From Cryptomeria japonica (taxonomy: Eukaryota > Streptophyta > Pinopsida > Cupressales > Cupressaceae): a stretch of DNA of 64,000 nucleotides. The position numbers and the translations under genes are program-made. This document shows positions 59,829 to 64,000 of this stretch, one piece after another. Below the pieces are notes generated by a model, which saw only the letters and a list, made by a program, of their open reading frames with translations, was not told where the DNA came from and did not search any database. Within the stretch, counting starts at the first letter, position 1. Each line of letters starts with the position of its first letter. The stretch is from contig NC_081409.1 in assembly GCF_030272615.1 (NCBI RefSeq), positions 878,111,594 through 878,175,593 of the forward strand, written 5' to 3'.

Positions 59829-59895
59829 TGGTGAAAACCTGGCAAACAGGCGCCTTGGGAAAGTACTGTGATGAAAACCTGGCAAACAGGCGTCA
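59829..59895 (+). promoter_or_regulatory. Duplicated conserved 3'UTR hairpin (element G)
   Basis: GTGAAAACCTGGCAAACAGG and ATGAAAACCTGGCAAACAGG lie about 40 bases apart, each followed by CGCC or CGTC. Compare the single copies in A and B. Confidence 0.6.
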
Positions 59896-60549
59896 TGCGT
59901 AATTTATGAACTTCTTGCACGCCACACTTGGGGGCAGATTTCTTCCTTCATATCCTTTTGTCCTCATTGTTCCATTATCCTATTGAACCCCTGTCATTAC
60001 CCTTCATATCCTATTGTCTCTCATGTCCAGTTTCCCTTTCCACCTTTGATCTTGACAAGGCTGACGATCTTCATGAGCATCACGCATCTTGTTTGCAGCT
60101 TTTAGTCTGTCATAGCTTTTGGTCTTTATCCATTTGCTTATTGTAACCTTTCATCCATATTCCCTACCTTATTGCAACTTTCTGCCACTATCCCTTAGCC
60201 AATCCTGACCTTCAGTCCATGTCCCTTATCCATTCTTGGTCTTGCTTATCCTATCCATATCTTGTCGCTATCCATACACTCTTTTTGTCCCTTGATCTTG
60301 ATTTGACATAAGGTCATGAAATGCAAAACATATTTTTCAAAAACCTCTTGACATGTCCCTCATGCCATGTCACTGCTATACATTGTCATATCCAGTCTCT
60401 TGTCCCATCATGCCATAGCCCTTGGAAATTGCATCTGTATTGTCTCCATAATAAAAGGCCTTTGTCTTCCTTCTATCCACCATCATTTCAGCAAGCCTGT
60501 TTATTCACTTGTCATATTCCTTTCCTTGCTAGACACTAGGGGCAAAGTC

Positions 60550-60850
60550 TTAAAAATTGAAAAATGTCCTGAAAAAAAAAAAAAATCCTAAAAATTGAAA
60601 AATGTCCTGAAAAAAGTCTTAAAAATTGAAAAATTGAAAAATGTCTTGAAAAAACAAAATCTCTAAAAAAATTGAAAAATGTCCTGAAATAATTCAAAAA
60701 AAAATAAATTGAAAAACGTCCTGAAATAATCCAAAAAAATCAAATAATGTCCTGAAAATAAAAAAAAGAAAAATCAAATAACGTCCTGAAAAAATCTCTA
60801 AAAAAAAAAAAAAAAATCGTATAAAGTCCTGAAAAAAGCACAAAAAAATT
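60550..60850 (+). repeat. Poly(A)-rich minisatellite (GTCCTGAAAA)
   Basis: About eight copies of GTCCTGAAAA or GTCTTGAAAA are separated by A-rich spacers (AAAAATTGAAAAAT), with a unit of about 25-40 bases. A and B have no equivalent here. Confidence 0.85.
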
Positions 60851-61913
60851 ATAAAAACCAAAAACATGCATTTTTGCAATAAAGTATTCCCTTTATGCAG
60901 CTCACTGAGTATACATCCAATGACTCGCAATCGTACGCTATGCTTTAATGAAATCATGCTTTAACAGATGAACTTTTTCAATCCAAACCAAACATTCAAC
61001 CTGATCACAATTGTCATCTCAATCGAATATCAGCATCGATATCATTTGTCCTTGTCACATTATCATGGGTCTTATACAGGGTGTGGTATACTCGAAACCA
61101 GACTGTGTCCTGTCTTAGACGGGGTACCGCATTTCCTGAAACCAGACAGCATGATCGTCCTATCAGCACGTTCAACTTTTGACAATAAAGATCAAGATGT
61201 TTGTTTGATTTGCTTGAATTTGTGAGTCTTATCTTTTTATTGATTTATCTTTGGCTTCGATCATGTCCCTATGTTGCTCGATGATGTCACTGAGTGATTT
61301 AGAGTGACTGGGATGGCTCATGGTCTTTTTCTTTGATTGTGATTTTTGTTTGTCTGTGATGTGTCTGTTGTATGCAAATCGGGTTGCATTTCAGCTCTGG
61401 CCTTCAATGCCATGATGCTACGCATCCATTTTGCTAAATAAAAATAAAGGTTCTCACCTACAAAGTGCATTACTGAAAGCAAATTTTCATCATCTCTAAC
61501 TGTCTTCTATCTCATTTCTTCTTACTAACATTTCTTCCGTCCGGTCGGATAGTCAGTTCGGTCTAGTGCTTCGATATCCAAGCACATATGCTGCATCCTG
61601 CATCCATTTGGTTAGTACAATTCCATCACACATATTACATCAAGCATTTTATCCATTTCATTTCATAAATCCATAAAAAATACATAAAAATACATCCATA
61701 CATGTTCATAAAAAGGGCATAAGTCATCCATACATGAAAAAAAAATAACTACAAATCATTGCATCCCATCATATCGATGCATATCATATCACATATCACA
61801 ATCATGTCGGAGTACAAAATCGGACTATCTGTCCCAAGTATGGCCCGCAGGCTGACTGCAAAATGTCAAACTACATGATGTCTACTATCTTTCATACGGA
61901 GCACGTGCCTCTG

Positions 61914-62360
61914 TCACTGGGTGCTCCCTCTGTCCTCCTCATCCCTGCCATGTCTCGCAGATGATGTACCTGGTCCTGGTCCTGGCTGTGGTGGTCTCAT
62001 CGATCCACTCACTCCTATGCTGCTCAATGTCCTCCGAGAGCGTGACCTGCTCTCTATCCTCGATCGTGCCCGATATGAAGGTGCTCTCCGCTCTGGTGGA
62101 ACTGCACCCTCATATAATGTCCTCCAGTACAGTCTCTCCTCGCCGGTCTCTACTAGCATCTGTGCCATCTCCCGTGCACTGGCATCCCTAATCGATCCAA
62201 TGAACTCAGCGACTCTCTGTCCCTCTCGATGTGCCTGAGATATGGCTGTATCCCGAGCCTCTGTGAGTCTGGCTCCTCATCGTCCTCACCACACATCGCT
62301 GCTCATACTCGGCCGCCATAGTCTCCCACCGAATCTCCCTCTCGACAATGTCTAGATCCT
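61914..62360 (-). pseudogene. Element G antisense gene, exon 2 without PMD (decayed)
   Basis: The minus strand has an acceptor-like TGATGCAGAG near 62358, then DLDIVEREIRWETMAAEYEQ, a frame break at about 62280, and SQAHREGQRVAEFIGSIRDA leading to EERLYWRTLYEGAVPPERRA and a basic/Gly-Pro tail. ERLYWRTLYEG aligns with EIAYWRDLYYG of A and B, and both are followed by Arg/Ser-rich sequence and PPxP. The ~350-residue PMD and the acidic stretch are absent. The exact acceptor is uncertain. Confidence 0.65.
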
Positions 62361-62539
62361 CTGCATCACAATAGGGGCATCATTTTGTCAGTTTTAGGGT
62401 TTGTTCCTACGGGTTGCATGTCTTCATTTTCATGATCAAATCAGGGTGTTTTTCATCCACATTACCCTATCCTATCCTTCCCACCCCCTGTCAGGTCATT
62501 TGCATGCAATTTCAAGTCAAAACTAAGGATTTTATGCCA

Positions 62540-62652
62540 ACTTGCGCCTGTGTTTGAGAAGTTGCGCCTGTGTTAGATTAATTGCGCTTGTGTCTTCCTA
62601 CACAAGCGCAGAACTCCTTACACAAGCGCAGGTTTAGCCTACACAAGCGCAA
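62540..62652 (-). repeat. GCGCCTGTGT array with head-to-head halves (element G)
   Basis: Three forward copies (TTGCGCCTGTGT, twice, and TTGCGCTTGTGT) are followed by three reverse copies (ACACAAGCGCA). The whole block can fold back on itself. It lies in the presumed antisense intron. Confidence 0.85.
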
Positions 62653-62744
62653 GAGACCATTTTGGTATCCCCTGTGGGCCCCGCAATGTCCCGTAAGCCA
62701 TCAAAATTCATGAAATTCAAAACATGGGTTTTCGAGATACATAC

Positions 62745-62822
62745 CGCTGCTCCTGCATCCTCTGATCGTCTGAATGTGCGTACACGTTCTCCAAGGTGAT
62801 CCGCCGTTGGAATGTTCGCCAT
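62745..62822 (-). pseudogene. Element G antisense gene, exon 1 (26 codons)
   Basis: The ATG at 62822 gives MANIPTADHLGERVRTFRRS, ending at a donor GCG|GTATGTATC. The last part (VRTFRRSEDAG) resembles CRFQRPADAG in B. The TATAAAT motif is 83 bp upstream. Confidence 0.6.
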
Positions 62823-62904
62823 CTGTCTGCAAGTGTCCTTGTCCAGAGCAACAAATCCTCCTCTTTCGCTACTGCAAATGAGTCATTTTCACCCTCTTGG
62901 TCCC

Positions 62905-62911
62905 ATTTATA
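62905..62911 (-). promoter_or_regulatory. TATA box of the antisense gene (element G)
   Basis: The minus strand reads GCTATAAATGGGACCA, in the place of GCTATAAGATAGACCA in A and B. Confidence 0.55.
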
Positions 62912-63184
62912 GCTCTTTGTCATTGCATAGATGGACGTGCATCCTCTCCATCTTATGTTGGTCGCGGTCTTGTGCTCCTTAAATTGCTTGTCTATCATGC
63001 ATCCGATCTCCAATTGTCAGTCCGTTTGATCCTATCATTTTCTATCATTTTTATCGATCAATTGGCCTCTTTTCTGCATGTTTCCGGCCAATTCCTCGAG
63101 GGGGCATGCATATGTCATTATCGTTGTCTGGGGAATTTTTTGTTATTGTTCTTTGAAACAACGCTCAGAATCGCATTGTCTCAA

Positions 63185-63198
63185 AGAGGGGCAAAATG
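63185..63198 (+). promoter_or_regulatory. Polypurine tract of element G
   Basis: AAAGAGGGGCAAAA is identical to A. The preceding TCTTTGAAACAACG and GCATTGTCTC are also shared, and a CTCGAGGGGGCATG run lies about 90 bp upstream. Confidence 0.85.
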
Positions 63199-64000
63199 TA
63201 GACACCCAAAAATGGTCAACGCTTGCGAAGTCATACTTTAACATTTGCGCATTGCCTCATTTTAAGTTTTTGCGTCGCATTAACATTTCTCCTATGTCAC
63301 GCACTTGGTCTTTATCATTTGCAAACATTGAGTCATTCTTCTACATTCTTCAATCATCTCGTCTTCGAATTTGGTCTTGTCGACAACATTATCCAGTCAT
63401 GATTTTGATCAATTTTACTCTGTCGCATCAATGTGTGTATTCATTTGTCATCATTTTGGACATCGTTAATCCTAATTAGGGTTTAGTCCTCTTATCAATC
63501 TTGTCGATTTATCATCAATCCTTCAATCTTGTCATTTTAACGATCGATTTGTCATCGATCGTTGTCATGTTCAATCTTGTCATCTTGCAATCCATTTTGT
63601 TGTCGATCCTTGTCCACTTGTCAATTTTGTCATTTTGCGACCGATTTGTCATCGATCGTTGTCTGTCTCAATTATGTCAATTTGGATCAATTTGTCATTG
63701 TTCCTCGTTAATTGGCACATTTTCTCAATCATTTTGTCGCATTGGTCATTTATCAAAATCAAGTCATGACATTAATTATCTTCAATCAAGACCTAATTGT
63801 CATTTTCGCATTTCTAATTCGTCTTCTAGGGTTTTATGATTTAGTCATTTAACCTAATTTGCCATTTCTTCCTCCATGATTACTAAATTATTTATTAATC
63901 CTAAGTCTTCTCATTACAATTAAATCTCTATTTAATTGGCTAATTATTCCTCTTTGTGAATTGATTAATAAATGAAAAATTATTAATTGATTCACTAAAT
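63199..64000 (+). repeat. 3' LTR of element G (cut by window end)
   Basis: The first 802 bp match 53424-54225 nearly throughout. The remaining ~700 bp lie outside the window. Confidence 0.92.

Larger units (their letters stand above)
59580..61913 (+). other. Element G 3' region between ORF and antisense gene
   Basis: No coding sequence. It includes two copies of the CCTGGCAAACAGG hairpin (59829-59895), a minisatellite (60550-60850) and AT-rich CAT-word sequence (61590-61800) comparable to A and B. Confidence 0.65.
53424..64000 (+). mobile_element. Element G: gypsy-like non-autonomous LTR element with antisense gene remnant
   Basis: 5' LTR 53424-54921, 3' LTR from 63199 running off the window; internal region 8,277 bp. 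It starts TGTAGACACCC like A and B and shares their polypurine tract, two leader blocks, the 3'UTR hairpin and the antisense exon 1, intron start and coiled-coil tail. No protease, RT, RNase H or integrase is present in any frame. It is best described as a large non-autonomous relative of the A/B family. The right target duplication is outside the window. Confidence 0.85.

Noticed and set aside
1-64000. Host protein-coding gene in the gaps
   Set aside because: Every gap was read on both strands. Only element UTRs, introns, LTRs and two short unidentified stretches remain.

Overview
The window is plant nuclear DNA made almost entirely of nested LTR retrotransposons. I found no host gene, tRNA, rRNA or CRISPR array. 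The organism is a seed plant with a large, repeat-rich genome. A conifer or other gymnosperm would fit, but nothing here proves the lineage.

Layout. (1) 1-13960: Ty3/gypsy element A of the Tat type, 5' LTR outside the window, with a decayed gag-pol (+), an antisense plant-mobile-domain (PMD) gene (-) and a 3' LTR at 13215-13960. (2) 13961-14363: AT-rich remnant, probably the edge of a minus-strand LTR. (3) 14364-53078: the oldest layer, a decayed pol-less copia-like element E (+), broken open by later insertions. Copia element F (14936-21567, -, duplication CTAAG) lies in E. Pol-less element D (22059-51630, +) also lies in E. Pol-less element C (24825-47714, -, duplication GAAAG) lies in D. 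Young gypsy element B (28545-44708, +, duplication TTAGG) lies in C. The nesting is therefore four levels deep: B in C in D in E. (4) 53079-53423: unidentified. (5) 53424-64000 and beyond: element G (+), a gypsy-like element without reverse transcriptase; its 3' LTR runs off the window.

Two systems stand out. First, A and B each carry a complete antisense transcription unit that converges on gag-pol. It has a TATA box, a 22-codon first exon, a GT-AG intron of about 0.8 kb, and a second exon of about 650 codons encoding a plant mobile domain and a coiled-coil tail. G has the same TATA box, first exon and intron start, plus the coiled-coil tail, but no PMD. Degenerate GCGYCTGTGT arrays lie upstream of gag-pol in one orientation and inside the antisense intron in the other. 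G also shares the leader, a 3'UTR hairpin and the polypurine tract with A and B, so it may be moved in trans by that group.

Second, C, D and E form a family with copia-type ends (initiator-Met-like primer site, TGTTGG...AACA LTRs, GGGGGAG polypurine tract) but no pol. Instead they encode a coiled-coil protein with four CCHC knuckles and a protein of about 1,166 residues that I do not recognise. F, an autonomous-type copia element with matching end signals, is the candidate source of enzymes.

All coding regions here are damaged, mostly by C-to-T (G-to-A) nonsense changes as expected for methylated transposons. B is paradoxical: its LTRs differ by one substitution and one indel, yet gag-pol has ten stops, two shared with A.
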